DNA from: Henricia sp. BOLD:AAB3569
Taxonomy: Eukaryota > Echinodermata > Asteroidea > Spinulosida > Echinasteridae
Reading direction: 5' to 3'
DNA: 64,000 bases
NCBI GenBank assembly: GCA_037783545.1
Contig: JBBELK010000387.1
Location: 186,001 to 250,000 of the forward strand
This document shows, piece by piece, positions 1-11,199 of the stretch. Below the pieces are notes generated by a model. It searched no databases. It saw only the letters and a program-made list of their open reading frames with translations, and was not told where the DNA came from. The position numbers and the translations under genes were made by a program. Within the stretch, counting starts at the first letter, position 1; every line of letters begins with the position of its first letter.

Positions 1-177
1 CATTTATTCATACACAAATAATATACATAAATTTGTCAGGTTTTCTGAAGTATCACTGCATCAATGTGGCTGAAATTTCTACAAGGCAGTTTTCTCGACA
101 TATAGGCTTTTAATTACGAGTGGAATAAACGCCGTTTTTAACAGTTTATCAATCATGTAGGCCTACTCTATCTTTAA
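1..177 (-). repeat. Partial TTAA-ended dispersed repeat
   Basis: Left-edge fragment of a dispersed element. Bases 33-110 match 27140-27210 and, inverted, 34200-34260 (a stretch reading CTACAAGGCAG and neighbours). Its right end, with TATCTTTAA at 174-177, matches the end of the element at 174-695 and shares the TTAA with it. No gene is seen here. Confidence 0.6.
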
Positions 178-695
178 AGGCAGTACTTATTGGTATCTCA
201 AAAATCCGAAATGTTCACAAATTTATGCCTAACTTACACAATATAAGCATGATGACCGTAGAAAACCTCCCCTGAAATGGTTTTGTCTGAAGTGCTATAG
301 TCTTTGAGAAATGAGTAAAACAATTATTCTTCGTCTCATGAGACGAAAATTCAATTCGCCCCAAAACCATTTCGCCCAAGTGCCATTTCGCCCCCAAACC
401 ACTTCGCCCGAGTGCCTTTTCGCCCCAAATCACTTCGTCCAAACACTACATCGCCTGAACGCTACATCGCCCCAAAACCACTTCGTGCACAGGCCGTGGT
501 TCAGGGCGAAATGGTTCAGGGCGAAGTGGTTTTGGGGCGAAATGACTGCAAACCCTTTTTTGACTGTTTTCTCAAAAGTTAGACAAAGTACGGAGCTGGT
601 TTTTGCTCAGGTTGGTTTTAATCATGCATATCTTCAATCACACAGGGGGATAAAACTATTTGTAACAGTTTACCAATCATGTATACTATCTTTAA
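174..695 (+). mobile_element. TTAA-flanked MITE with internal TTCGCCC array (copy 1)
   Basis: The element is bounded by TTAA on both sides, with ends reading TTAAAGGCAGTA and the complement of TTAAAGATAGTATAC. An inverted second copy lies at 8623-9078. The interior holds a degenerate tandem run of 14-16-bp units around TTCGCCCCAAACCACT (about 355-540) and a perfect palindrome GTCTCATGAGAC near 333. TTAA target use suggests a piggyBac-like non-autonomous element. ORFs here come from the internal array and are not credible genes. Confidence 0.75.
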
Positions 696-800
696 CAATA
701 GGAACAATAGGGTCCGCGATTGCCAAGGATGGCCGCGATTTTGAATCGTTAGAGCAGTCGCCAAAAAAAAAAAACTAAGTCCAAACAAAAGAGGAACACT

Positions 801-1210
801 GGCCTTGTTCAGACACAGTACTAAAAGCGGACTAACTTCGGTTCAACTGAAAACGGTCTATCTCAGTTGTGTCTGAAAGGGGAGGCGGTCTACGTAGACC
901 ATTTTCGGTTTAACTCAAGTTAGACCCTCTAGTACCGTGTTGGGACAGTTGAACATCCGGTTTAAGTCGCCGCCGTGCCCGTGACCCACCTCATTCAAGC
1001 GCGCAAACGTGCGGCATGTATTCTTGGTGTTCATAGCGGAAGTCAGGATGCAGCTGTGTGACCCGAGATAGACCGTTTTCGGTCTAACTCGGTCATGTCT
1101 GAACGCTCAGTTTTTAGGCCAGGAAAAGTCCCCCGCACTTGGGCCCGCAGCGACCGCGGAATGTACGTTAGACCTTTTTAGGCTCCGTAGTCCCATGTCT
1201 GAACATAGCC
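801..1210. mobile_element. MITE with GGCCTTGTTCAGACA-type inverted ends
   Basis: The left end GGCCTTGTTCAGACACAGTA (801) is matched, inverted and imperfectly, by GTCTGAACATAGCC ending at 1210. Sub-terminal blocks containing AGATAGACCGTTTTCGG recur inverted inside. Length is 410 bp, with no transposase coding capacity. The superfamily is unclear. Confidence 0.65.
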
Positions 1211-1430
1211 ATAGTGTCTTGGGGAAGCACTGCATGACCATACAGTGCTAACCAAGTTACGTCGGGTAATTAAGGCCAAAACAAACCCTGTGATAGACAT
1301 ACAAGGTATCTTATTGCATTGGACGGTGAAATTATTGCATTGGACGGTTGGAACTACTTCTATCTTCCATCTTAAGTTACGTTTTCTGTGAAATGGTAGA
1401 TTACAAAATTGGGACATTGCAAATCCGACA

Positions 1431-1570
1431 TTAAAGGCACAGGCTCGTCAGCAATGCGCGCCCGCCAAATGTGTGCCACGCAATACGCAGCTCCATAGCA
1501 AAGGCATGGAGCTGCGTGTTTCGAAAACGAATTTGGCGGGCGCGCATTGCTGACGAGCCTGTGCCTTTAA
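1431..1570. mobile_element. 140-bp palindromic TTAA MITE, copy 1
   Basis: This is a near-perfect palindrome: it starts TTAAAGGCACAGGCTCGTCA and ends with the exact complement at 1570. Arms are about 50 bp, with an inner second hairpin around CAGCTCCAT/ATGGAGCTG. Related copies lie at 12439-12581 and 26020-26130. It is a likely piggyBac-type MITE by its TTAA ends. Confidence 0.85.
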
Positions 1571-2924
1571 GCGATTGCAGTATCGCATTAATGAACGAAC
1601 CGCTGCGTGCAATTTGCTTCATGTTTTTCAACACATCATTGAACATCGCCGCATCATTGATCCAGCAATTTATAAACACAACTCATCGTGGTTGGCGTGC
1701 CACTGGCTCAAAATCCATCTAAATTATAATACGGCCTAAGCTTATGAAATTTTAATACAATTAGGAATTTGGCCAAGGATGACGCGGCGAGATGTAGATC
1801 CACGCTTCGGTTGCACGGTCAACGCTTCTTATAATGTCGATATCGGCAGACCAAAATGAGCCACGACACTTCAGTACAAAATGAGAAAAAAAAATAATTG
1901 AAGGAACTTTTGCGCGAGAAAATTTATAACTAAAAGGTCTGAAAGCTTGAAGCTACTTGGCGAGGATACTTGATAAAGTTGCATTTTTCTTATCTTTATT
2001 GCTGACTTTATATTAGAGAGAAAAATTAAAAACTAGACCGTGTTCGTCAACCGGCAACAGGCCAAAATGAAAAACGGGGTGATGACGTCATAATGATATG
2101 CATTGACCCTGCTACGTCATAGCGAGGATACAGTCACCATTTTGCAAAGCAAGTTGCATGCTTTCCGCATAGCATAAACCACCAGTCGTTATTTTTCTGT
2201 AAAAGTTTTCAAAGCTTTCGGTGTATTTCTTCAGTGGTTGTTACACTGAATTCATTTTTGATATCAATAAAATGCCAGCTTCGTGCCTTGGTGGTGGTAA
2301 CACTTGCAATTCTGGAAAATCCGCGGTTCCGTGCATGCATACAACGTGTACGTGTTTGCTGCGAAGAGCTAGGTACACGACCACAGTCAGTGAAGCAGCT
2401 CTGTGTGTCTCCTCGCTATGACGTCACACACATAGCTCGAGTTGATTGACATGACCTTTCGTTTTCAGTTTCAGGATGAAATTCTGAATACAATTGTCTT
2501 AGTAAATAGATGACTATATAAAGAAAGGAATAGTGTTGAAAACCATGAAAGTGAAGGGAGATTTCCACCCTTTATTTGCCTCCTTTTTTTAAAACCAAAA
2601 TGAAAAAATAAAAACAATGAGCCTTAATTAGTCTTTTGCATGTACTATTTGCATAATGGCTGGCGCCTCGAAATCTTCACTTTCAAAGTCACATACTATG
2701 CTGTTGTTGCTACGTGGTGCACCTCATTGCCTACCAACCAACAGCCTGGTTATTTATGTTTTTTGGCAACCAGATTGACTCCGGAGGCAACCTTTTTCTC
2801 TTATTAGCCAATGAGAGATAGTGCCGTTTGCGTGACGTCACTTTCGGAAACCATTACCAAACCCGAAGGGGAAAATTGAAATCCAAACCGGAATCGTGTC
2901 AAACTGCTGCAGTTTTTACCCCAG
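1571..2924. other. Intergenic, no gene recognised
   Basis: AT-rich sequence without splice-supported ORFs. A weak foldback may exist at about 2090-2440, where CTACGTCATAGCGAGGA (about 2110) is mirrored by TCCTCGCTATGACGTCA (about 2411). Nothing else is supported. Confidence 0.4.
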
Positions 2925-3240
2925 TTGACTCGGGGTTGTAATGACTCGGACTCGAGACTCGGGACTCTAGTCGAGTCCGGTTTTCACTGACTTGACCTGA
3001 CTTGAGACTCAAGCCTCAAATGACTCGACTTGACGGTGACCGTCAAGTCAAGTCATTGAGACTTGAGACTCGAGCCTCAAATGACTCGACTTGACGGTGA
3101 CCGTCAAGTCAAGTCAATTGTGGCTCGATTCTTAAGTCGGGTCAAGTTGAGACTCGAACCTCAAAGGACTTGACTTTACTTTACTTGAAACTCGAACCAC
3201 CAATGACTTGACTTGACTCGGACCTTTTACTCGAGTCTGC
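2925..3240. repeat. GACTCGACTTGA-rich tandem low-complexity tract
   Basis: Repeated variants of GACTTGACTCGA. The centre (about 3005-3115) contains two copies of a 62-bp unit, each holding the palindrome TTGACGGTGACCGTCAA. The motif resembles the TCGAGTTGG arrays at 26140-26725 and 54715-55065. Confidence 0.75.
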
Positions 3241-3494
3241 CAAAAATAAAATTGAACTTGTTTGTAATGCATCTTTTTTTTGGCATTTTGTAATTGTAAT
3301 TCAGCACTACAGATACACTAAGCTTTGTTTTAATATACAGGGCGAGTCAAAACAACTATACACTTGTGGGAGACAACGGTTGTAATATGACAGCATTCCT
3401 GAATGATTTGTAGGAGCTCTTAGGCCTAATACTCCATCGGACGGACCATTCCCATTACTGTAATGAGTTTTGCTGGCTGCCAGCAGAACCGTCA

Positions 3495-3744
3495 AGGCGT
3501 TGGGTTACGGACCGATACATGTAAAATATATATGTATGCCGATGACTCCACACTAATTTGCAGTTCCGAAAGCATTGTCGAAATTGAAACTAGCCCGAAC
3601 ACGTCATTAGACATGATTCATCGGTGGTCCGTTAAAAATAAAATCAAAGTTAATGCCAGTAAAACTAAATGTATGCTCATTGGCTCAAAGAAAAAGATAA
3701 GCGCGCATGAGCCCAGAGTACATATCAATAATAATCAAGTGTAA
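3495..3744 (+). mobile_element. Non-LTR retrotransposon (LINE) reverse-transcriptase fragment
   Basis: An open frame contains the polymerase motif YADDSTLI (around 3535-3560), followed by WSVKNKIKVNASKTKCMLIG. This is the YADD box and downstream thumb-side segment shared by jockey/CR1-like LINE reverse transcriptases. Only about 80 residues survive; no endonuclease and no 3' tail is recognisable. Just upstream, about 3337, lies a TACAGGGCGAGTCAAAAC sequence resembling a mariner-type transposon end. It is a dead fragment. Confidence 0.7.
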
Positions 3745-4242
3745 CAAACAGTGAATTGGCAAATAAACAAGCTGGAAAAAAAAGTCAAATACTAGCAAAT
3801 TGGTTTTTTTGGGGGGGGGGGTGGGACAAAAAAAAACGACTCGATAAGCGAAAAACCCGATTTGAATGATGGCATGAATAAAGAATATTATTCCAGAAAA
3901 TAATTATAACGGCGAAGCTCCAGGAAGACTCCGGCTACTCAACATGAGTGTAGCCGGCCGGGCCCCCTCGAGCCCACCCGGCCGGCCACGGGAGTGGTGG
4001 GGGTGTCTTCAAAATGTGTGCGAAGGTATTTAGGTAATTCATCCTAGACTCTTGGAAAAACGCTCCACATATTCCACATACAACAAATCAGTCGGGAATC
4101 AGACTAGTTTTTGCGGGGAACAAGACCAAAATAGCGAAGGCGTGATAAAGTTCTGTTATGGAGGATTACGTGAAACTGTGATGTCAATTTAAAAGTCTTT
4201 TCGGTTTCAAAACACCTTTTTATTTTGTTCCTTCTGTTATAG
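3745..4242. other. Upstream/intronic region of receptor gene
   Basis: Contains a G-run near 3810-3822 and a GC-rich patch with GGCCGGCC near 3960-3990. It ends in the pyrimidine-rich 3' splice site (TTCCTTCTGTTATAG) before 4243. No signal-peptide exon was found here or further upstream. Confidence 0.4.
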
Positions 4243-7200
4243 ATTCTAAGAGTAGGCCTATTCCGAGCAACATATCAGAAACGTGCAAAGACTACGGGCG
4301 GCGCGTTGGCTGTGATTTCCCACCCCTTTGTTTTTGTGATGAGCTCTGCACGACGTACAACGATTGTTGCTTTCCCGAGAACTTCGAGTCCAGTGGCGAA
4401 AGTCTCCCTGATTTCACCGAGAGCTCTTCCCCTGTTGATGATCTCTCTGGATTTTCCCAGCACCGGGTGTGTGCTGAGCTTCCCCGAGCTCTGATTCATT
4501 CAAGGCACGGCCAGTTGGACGCGCTGATTCAGGGAGATTATCCTCTTTCGTATGGCTTCTGGATGATCGGGAAGTGTCCGTCATCTTGGGAGGATACGGT
4601 TATCAGGGACCTTTGCGAAGCGCCCTCTGGGGACGCTGAAGACCTACTCCTACTTCTCCCGGTGAGGATCTCGGGGACTACGCGTGACACGGACTCAACT
4701 TTCCGCAACATTTACTGCGCCGTGTGCCACGGCGTCCCTCTTGAGAACATCACCTCCTTCGACATAATGTCCAACGTCACTACCGTGAATGCCTCGAAAT
4801 CTTCAGAGGAGCTTCTCGGCGACTTGACTTCATCGAAGGCCTTCAACAAGAAGAATATTGAGTTTGATTTTCACTCGTCCGGGTTAAGACGGTGTTTGGG
4901 AAGCGTCGTGAGCGACTGTCCGGGAGACTATGATGTCGAACGCGTGATCAAGGGTTGTCGATCAAATATGACGGCCGTGGTGCACCCGTCGACTCGCGTC
5001 GTCTACAGAAACTGGTACTGCGCTCTCTGCAACAACGCTCTCGATCCCGAGCTAAGAATTTGCGGAATTGTGATGCATTACCCAACCCAATTTTTCTCTA
5101 CGTCCCTGACCGCGTTCATAGACTTCCGCGGAAGTAGAGTATTTCTGGAGGATGCGGACAAGATTATGAAGAAAGAGATTGGAATTGATTGTGGAAATAA
5201 CGAGATTTTTGATCCGTTTGTTATGCAGTGCCGAGGTTTGCTCTGTCTTGGTGAGCTAGGACATTCGAATGGTCGCTGTATCAACCCTAGACAGCCTCCG
5301 GATTCGCTCTTTGTTCACAGCCAAAACTGCAGTGATCCTGCTCAAGCGGAGCTTGAGGTAGACGTATGTTTTGAAGATGAATCGCTCTCCAATCCTTGCG
5401 ATCTCTGGGAAGAATGTTCCGGTCCTCAAACCTCAACACCATTTGTCTTCACAAAGGGGTCGTGTCAAGTATTAAAACAGAGCGACCACGGACTAAGGTG
5501 TGGCACTTCGGCGCGGATCCGTCTGTCTGCAAATGCGACTCCCGAAGCCGAGGGCTCTCTGATGGGAGCTCTAGCAGGTCTCGGTAAAAACTGTCAATTC
5601 CGGCTTTCTGTATCAAGGGTGGTCGTGAAAAGAGGCTGCCCGCCTCGTAATCAAAACAGATGCCACGAGTATCAGGGCGTAAATGGAAGCAGCGTTTACT
5701 CGGCTTCGTGGAACAACTCTCAGGCGCTGTATCTGCGAGAATCTAATGCCGTGTACCTCTTAGCTGAAACGTTCTACCAGATTGAATACTATCTCAACGG
5801 GTCTCTTCGTAGTGTCAGTATTTGTGGAGATCCGATTGGTTTGAACTGTTCGGTTGAGGCACTGAATTCTAGTGGACGTTTACATGGATCTACGGCATCC
5901 ACTCTTTCGGAGGTTAACCGTTTCATTCTCGACTCGAGCGGGGAAGCTGTGGTGTGTAGCGATCTTGCATCGAGACCCTTGCTTGACTATCCGGTAGGAG
6001 CCAGTAGCTTCGCAGTTCACATCGTCACAATCGTGGGCTTCCTGATTTCCATGCTAGCCCTGATCGCGAGCTTCACCACCTACCTCGTGTTCCCGAGTCT
6101 TCGTAATCTTCCCGGTCACTGCGTCATGTCTTTGATTGCGGCTGTGTTCATGTCTCAACTGCTGTTCCTGATCACTGGAGACTCTGTTGCAGAAGCTGTC
6201 GGAGACACCGGGTGTGTGTTTCTGGCCGGCTTTCTGCACTATGCGTGTCTCTCGATGTTCAGCTGGACCAGTGTCTTGGTTTACTACTTAGCACGGACCC
6301 TAGGCCCCGGGGCTAAGCCTTCTGCCGCCACTCAGCGTCGTAACTCCTTCCTCGTCTTCAGTCTACTCGGCTGGGGTGCTCCGGCCGTATTTGTCATTCT
6401 TTGTTCCGTCTTGTACGCCGTTCTCGGACTCGGAAGCGCCTACGGCATCTCGAAAGACGCCTCGGGGTTGTCGTCCTGCATCATTGCCGACAGAAACGCC
6501 ATGATTGCGATGGTTATCGCGCCAATTGCTTTCTCCCTCCTCGTGAATATCTCGCTTTACGTAAAGATCATAGTGGGGTTCACCTCCCGTAGAGCGACTT
6601 CAACTAGCCTGTATTCCAAGGAAGCGCGCTGGAATCGCATCAAACGAGATGCTTTCATCTCCATTAAGGTAAGAGGAAAATGAACTTCTAAAGTCTAACG
6701 TCAGTTACCAATAGTCCGGGGTCTCATTTTCACTTTAGTTCTCTGATCTATTGTGTTTGAAAAATAAACGATATCCGTAGTTATATCAGTGTCTGTTTTG
6801 TGGCGCAAAATGTTTAATATACATGTAGCCAAAACATAATGGGGTCATAGTGACGTCCATGAAGGTCACGGGCCACTAGCCTTGTCCAAAGGCTATGAAA
6901 TTGTGTGAATCCGTGAAGAATTTGCATGTATGCTATGCAGCGAAAGTGCGCCACCGCGCGGTGAATTGTAGCCTCGCGAGGCTCGCGCGTGAAGTCAGGA
7001 TTCAGACCAAGATATTTCGGTAACCAGACTATTTTGCAGTTGGCTACAATTCACCGCGCGGTGGCGCACTTTCGCTGCATAGCATACAGGCAAATTCTTC
7101 ACGGATTCACACAATTTCACAGCCCTTGGACAAGGTTATATGGCCACAAGAAATAGCACCAACAAACTATGACGTCATTGTCTTAGGTCTATTTATAAAT

Positions 7201-7624
7201 TTAACAACGGTTGTCTATGCATTGCATACGTTTTAATATGGAGTCACACATTTTCTGCTTTGTTTTCCAGATTGGATTTCTTCTGGCATTAACCTGGGTC
7301 TTCGGTTTCCTGGGAAGCGCGCTCCAGAGCGAGGCTCTGCTCTTCGTATTCTGCATCATGACGTCACTGCAGGGCCTGTACATCTTCCTGGCCTTCACGT
7401 TCACCCAACAAGTGAGGGCGCTGTGGCGAGACAAACTGGGCCTGAAGGGCGCCACAGGGGAGCCGGTAGCCAAACAAAAACAGCGAAAATATTTCCGAAA
7501 GCCGAATTGGGTTGTGACTTTGTCTGCCGATAAGAAGGGACTGTGCAGAAAACAGTCGCCCTCCGAGCACCAGACTGTGGATTCTGCTCGTAGGGACACG
7601 GCAAAAGACGTGGACAATGACTAG
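4243..7624 (+). CDS. Methuselah-like/family-B GPCR with somatomedin-B-like module (3' exons)
   Basis: Two exons: 4243-6668 (acceptor TGTTATAG, donor AAG|GTAAGAGG) and 7271-7624 (acceptor TTTTCCAG), phase 0 between them. The first exon begins in phase 1, so upstream exon(s) with the signal peptide are missing. At least 925 residues are visible. The order is: a Cys-rich module at 4284-4370 ending CDELCTTYNDCC (somatomedin-B-like); a long ectodomain with two related motifs, IYCAVC (about 4710) and WYCALC (about 5014), and many N-glycosylation sites; then seven helices, TM1 about 6015-6095, TM2, TM3 (FLHYACLSMFSW), TM4, TM5, TM6 (LLALTWVFGFLG) and TM7 (SLQGLYIFLAF); then a basic cytoplasmic tail. 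TM3, TM6 and TM7 signatures are typical of family-B/adhesion/Mth receptors. I see no canonical HL/T GPS cleavage site before TM1. The ligand is unknown. It is presumably a plasma-membrane G-protein-coupled receptor. Confidence 0.85.
6871..7146. mobile_element. Hairpin MITE in receptor intron
   Basis: The two arms (about 6871-6954 and 7042-7146) are long inverted repeats, including CCACCGCGCGGTG and CTTGTCCAA ends. It lies inside the intron separating the TM5 exon from the TM6-TM7 exon and leaves the splice sites untouched. Confidence 0.8.
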
Positions 7625-7638
7625 ACCCCTGTCTCGCC

Positions 7639-7644
7639 AATAAA
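7639..7644 (+). promoter_or_regulatory. Candidate polyadenylation signal of receptor gene
   Basis: AATAAA begins 15 bases after the receptor stop codon. If used, the 3' UTR would be very short; no better signal is seen nearby. Confidence 0.45.
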
Positions 7645-7844
7645 CTGTTCTGCGGGACGCGTAAATTTTTGTACATCACTGCGAGGGGAAAACGAAGGGT
7701 TTGTACCTTTTAGCGTCTTGATAGTATACTATATAATAGGTTATGGTTTAGGGTTTAAGGTTAGGGCTTGAGGTTGGTTATTTTTAAGGAATTTAGGGTT
7801 TTGAATGCGGTCGGTTTGCAACCAGCTTCGTAGTCTGGTTAGAA

Positions 7845-7915
7845 GAGAGCTCGACTTGCAATCATAAGGTCCCTGGTTCGAATCTCAGTGTTGTTTGAGA
7901 GTATTATTTGAACCC
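7845..7915 (+). repeat. tRNA-like relic (SINE head)
   Basis: Has an A-box-like TAGTCTGGTTAG, the stretch CTCGACTTGCAATCATAAGG, and a good B box CCTGGTTCGAATC. Acceptor-stem pairing is not evident, so this is more likely a tRNA-derived repeat than a working tRNA. Confidence 0.45.
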
Positions 7916-7978
7916 AATTACAACTACTAGTACTATACTTACAGTGGGATAAAATTGCTTCAAGCAATACTAAACATA

Positions 7979-8221
7979 CAGTTGTAGTCAGAAGTTTACA
8001 AGTCATACAGCTGTGTTAAAACTGGTGTGCTTAAAATTGCGTTGTCACCATTTTAGTAACAGTCTTTACTAAAGTCATGATTTTGTGGAATTCCTCACGT
8101 GCTTGCAGTACTTAAAACATAGCTTGTACACCTTGCAATGGTTCGGGTAGTCCCGTTTACCATTTTGGGTGATGATGGTAGTGGTGTTCATGTACTGTAT
8201 GTAAACTTCTGACTTCAACTG
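7979..8221. mobile_element. Tc1-like MITE with Sleeping-Beauty-type ends
   Basis: Flanked by TA. The left end is CAGTTGTAGTCAGAAGTTTA and the right end is the complement of CAGTTGAAGTCAGAAGTTTA. These closely resemble the outer terminal repeats of Tc1-family elements of the Sleeping Beauty type (CAGTTGAAGTCGGAAGTTTA). The 243-bp element lacks a transposase. Confidence 0.85.
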
Positions 8222-8622
8222 TATGTAAAAAAAAAAATGCAAGATAGGATTTGATTGGATCGCATCTCTTTGCACTACAAATGAACGCTATGCTGTGATT
8301 GGCTAGAACAATGCAGCACACAATTTAGCAGCAGTTTGACGCTATCAGATTGGTCAAAATTTAAGATGACAACCCGATATTACTTTTTCTTTATTCTATA
8401 GTGGCGACATTTTAATAAATGTGTCACTACTTGTATTTTGGCCAAGCGAAAAATCTGACAATTTTCAAACGAGAAAAGCTGATCGCTTGTGCGATAGTCC
8501 TCATGTAATATAAATTGTGATTGCCTGTAACTAGTGGTGACTACGTACTGAGACAGAGATATCACACACCGGCTTTTTACTTTTATAAATATTTTTTATT
8601 ATTTTTAAGGCACACTTGTATA

Positions 8623-9078
8623 TTAAAGATAGTATACATGATTGGTAAACTGTTACAAAATAGTTTTATCTCCCTGTGTGATTGAAGATATGCATGATTA
8701 AAACCAACCTGAGCAAAAACCAGTTCCGTACTGAACCATTTCGCCCTGAACCACGGCCTGTGCACGAAGTGGTTTTGGGGCGAAGTGGCGTTTGGGTGAT
8801 GTAGTGTTTGGACGAAGTAATTTGGGGCGAAATGGCACTCGGGCGAGGTGGTTTGGGGCGAAATGGCACTTGGGCGAAATGGTTTTGGGGCGAATTGAGT
8901 TTTCGTCTCATGAGACGAAAACTAATTGTTTTACTCATTTCTCAAAGACTATAGCACTTCAGACAAAACCATTAGAGGGGAAGTTTTCTACGGTCATCAT
9001 GTTTATATTGTGTAAGTTAGGCGTAAGTCTGTGAACATTTCTGATTTTCGAGATACCAATAATGTATACTGCCTTTAA
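8623..9078 (-). mobile_element. TTAA-flanked MITE with internal TTCGCCC array (copy 2)
   Basis: Inverted copy of 174-695, including the degenerate GGGGCGAAATGG units, the GTCTCATGAGAC palindrome and the flank TTTGTCTGAAGTGCTATAG (complement). Ends are TTAAAGATAGTATACATG and the complement of TTAAAGGCAGTATAC. Confidence 0.8.
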
Positions 9079-9159
9079 AGAAGACTACAGAGTTATAAAC
9101 AAAACTTTAGTTTAACAAATATGTATCTTATACCCGTGTAAATATTCCATGAAAGTTTG

Positions 9160-10034
9160 TACAGGGTGTGAGGGTGTCCATAAAAAAAAAGGAAACCCAT
9201 CTTTAAATGCAAATAATCAGAAATCTGTAGATTATTTCAAAAAGAGGTGTGTATGTAGGGAAGTCCAGACTGTCCTCTGTCCAATGGTACCAGGGTCATT
9301 ATGTAACTGTCATGCATGACTGAGCAAACAGCCATTATGAAGGGTGGTGAAATCATCACTGTGACAAGTTATTTTCCTGTGTGGTAATAGAGGATGTGTG
9401 GGCATCTTAAACTTTCTTTTGCTGTTAATCACCTCCGCCAGGACCACGGAATGATAAGACGAGCAGTCAGAGACACGAGGAGCTCAGACGATATGAGCTG
9501 TGTATTGAGAGAAATGGTGGTCATGTCGAGGACACACACACCCCTGAATTTATCTGTAAGGTAAGGTTTGGAAAGAAATGTTTCATCACTTCATTGCCCT
9601 TATCCCACTTTCATGTAAAGTGCTAACTTGTCACAGTGATGATTTCTACACCCAGCACGATATGTGGCAAAGGGACTCCTCCCCTAACGCCCCTATACCT
9701 CAACACACTCTTCCCTTTTGTTTAACGCACCAATCCCCCTAAAAACTGAAAGGAATTCCTTGGAAATTCCTTGGATGTTTGAGACACAATGGGGGAACAA
9801 TGGTAGGGGGATGCCCTCTGCCACATATCGCGCTGCATATGACGATTTCACCACCTTTCATAATGGCCATGTTTGCTCAGTCATGCATGACAGTTACATA
9901 ATGACCCTGGTACCATTGGACAGAGGACAGTGTGGACTTTCCCTACATACACACCTCTTTATGAAATATGGCACAGATTTCTGATAATTTGCATTTCAAG
10001 ATGGGTTTCCTTTTTTATGGACACCATGTGTAGA
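9160..10034. mobile_element. DNA transposon remnant with about 280-bp inverted ends (copy 1)
   Basis: Ends ACAGGGTG...GTCCATAAAAAAA and its complement. The arms carry matching blocks such as GTCATGCATGAC and CTCTGTCCAATGGTACCAGG. A second copy lies at 15404-16232. The TACAGGGTG-type end suggests mariner-like ancestry, but no transposase is readable. It is interrupted by a nested MITE at 9647-9840. Confidence 0.8.
9647..9840. mobile_element. MITE nested in transposon (copy 1)
   Basis: Inverted ends CAGCACGATATGTGGCA / TGCCACATATCGCGCTG. It is flanked by TGATGATTTC and TGACGATTTC, a probable 9-10-bp target duplication with one mismatch, which would suit a Mutator-like element. A second copy is at 38486-38754. 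Confidence 0.75.
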
Positions 10035-10504
10035 GATACATTTGTACGCCAATTTAAAGTTAAAGGCCCAGTGTATCATTTGCAAAATAAAACCCTTTTA
10101 AAACCCTTTTAAAGGGGCATAACATATCTAAAGAAGAATGTTGGAAAACTTCTTAAAATTATACTGTAACTCCTTTTATATACATTTAGGCAGTTTTTCC
10201 GAGAAGTGATTATTAAAATACATTATGAAAATGATACACTGGACCTTTGAAAACCTGCCGTATGGGTCGGTTGAAAATGTATTTCTAAAATTTATTTGTA
10301 ATGTATCTTTTATTAATATTTTTGCAAGTGTTTAAATGTAATATCTACGATTGGCTTTCTTTTCCTTTTCTAAAATATCTGTTGCAGTTACAGACAATCC
10401 TTATTATACCCTCAAACTATTGACATGTTTAAATGATTGATCGTGAATGCTGGGGAAAAATACTATAGAATAAACTGGACATATTAAACTTAAATAAACA
10501 TAGA
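10035..10504. other. AT-rich intergenic, no gene
   Basis: No supported ORF or RNA. Two short blocks containing GATACACTGGACC/GGCCCAGTGTATC (about 10063-10078 and 10230-10247) are inverted and bound a possible small foldback. Confidence 0.4.
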
Positions 10505-10940
10505 AGTATTTTTGGTATTTTTTTAGTTTATGTCCCAACTCGAATTTAGGAAATATAATTATTGGAATCGATAGCTTGGACGATTTTACAATCGGAATAC
10601 TTACATGCATTTCCGTCGCAAAGGCTTAGTTTAAGAGAAAAATCACGGAAAGAATATTGCATATGATTGCACGCAATGCGGCCTGCCAGAAACCGAACGG
10701 ATCATCACGCGCACGCCCTCTTTCTTCGCGCGCTTCACACACCGCCCGGCCGGCAGCAGTTTCACACACTTTTGTATGGAGGCAGGCCTGATAAAAACAC
10801 AGAATTTTCAGGGAAATGCAACATTTGCGACGGAAATGCCAATGGAAAAGGTATTCTAAAATCGTCCAAGCTATCGATTCCAATAATAATTTTCCTTAAA
10901 TTCGAGTTGGGACATAAACTAAAAAAATACCGTATTTTTT
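10505..10940. mobile_element. Foldback element (about 100-bp arms)
   Basis: Left arm (10514-10625) and right arm (10815-10931) are inverted repeats sharing AGTTTATGTCCCAACTCGAA and TCGATAGCTTGGACGA. Part of the arm (TTGCGACGGAAATGC, GATTCCAATAAT..TTCCTTAAA) resembles the arms of the element at 40035-41075, so the two may be distant relatives. Confidence 0.75.
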
Positions 10941-11199
10941 TTTCCAGTTGTGGATGAACTTCAACTGGCTTGAACCTTCCTAAACGAGGGGAAAACTATA
11001 CGTGACTGAATTAAAACGTGGCAAATTCTTGGCAGTACTGAAAAAAGGTCTGGGATTTGCTGATCAAAACAATAATTTCAATTTTCTTGGAAATCAAATC
11101 ACAGCACACCATAAAGGTCACCTTACACGATGATTAAATGTCTACCATTCTTTTTATATACAGTCCAAAGCAATATTTCTTTGGTGTTTTTAAATCCTG

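Noticed and set aside
311-778. 155-codon ORF at the left end
   Set aside because: It lies almost wholly inside a TTAA MITE and its TTCGCCC array, and the inverted copy at 8623-9078 does not keep the frame.
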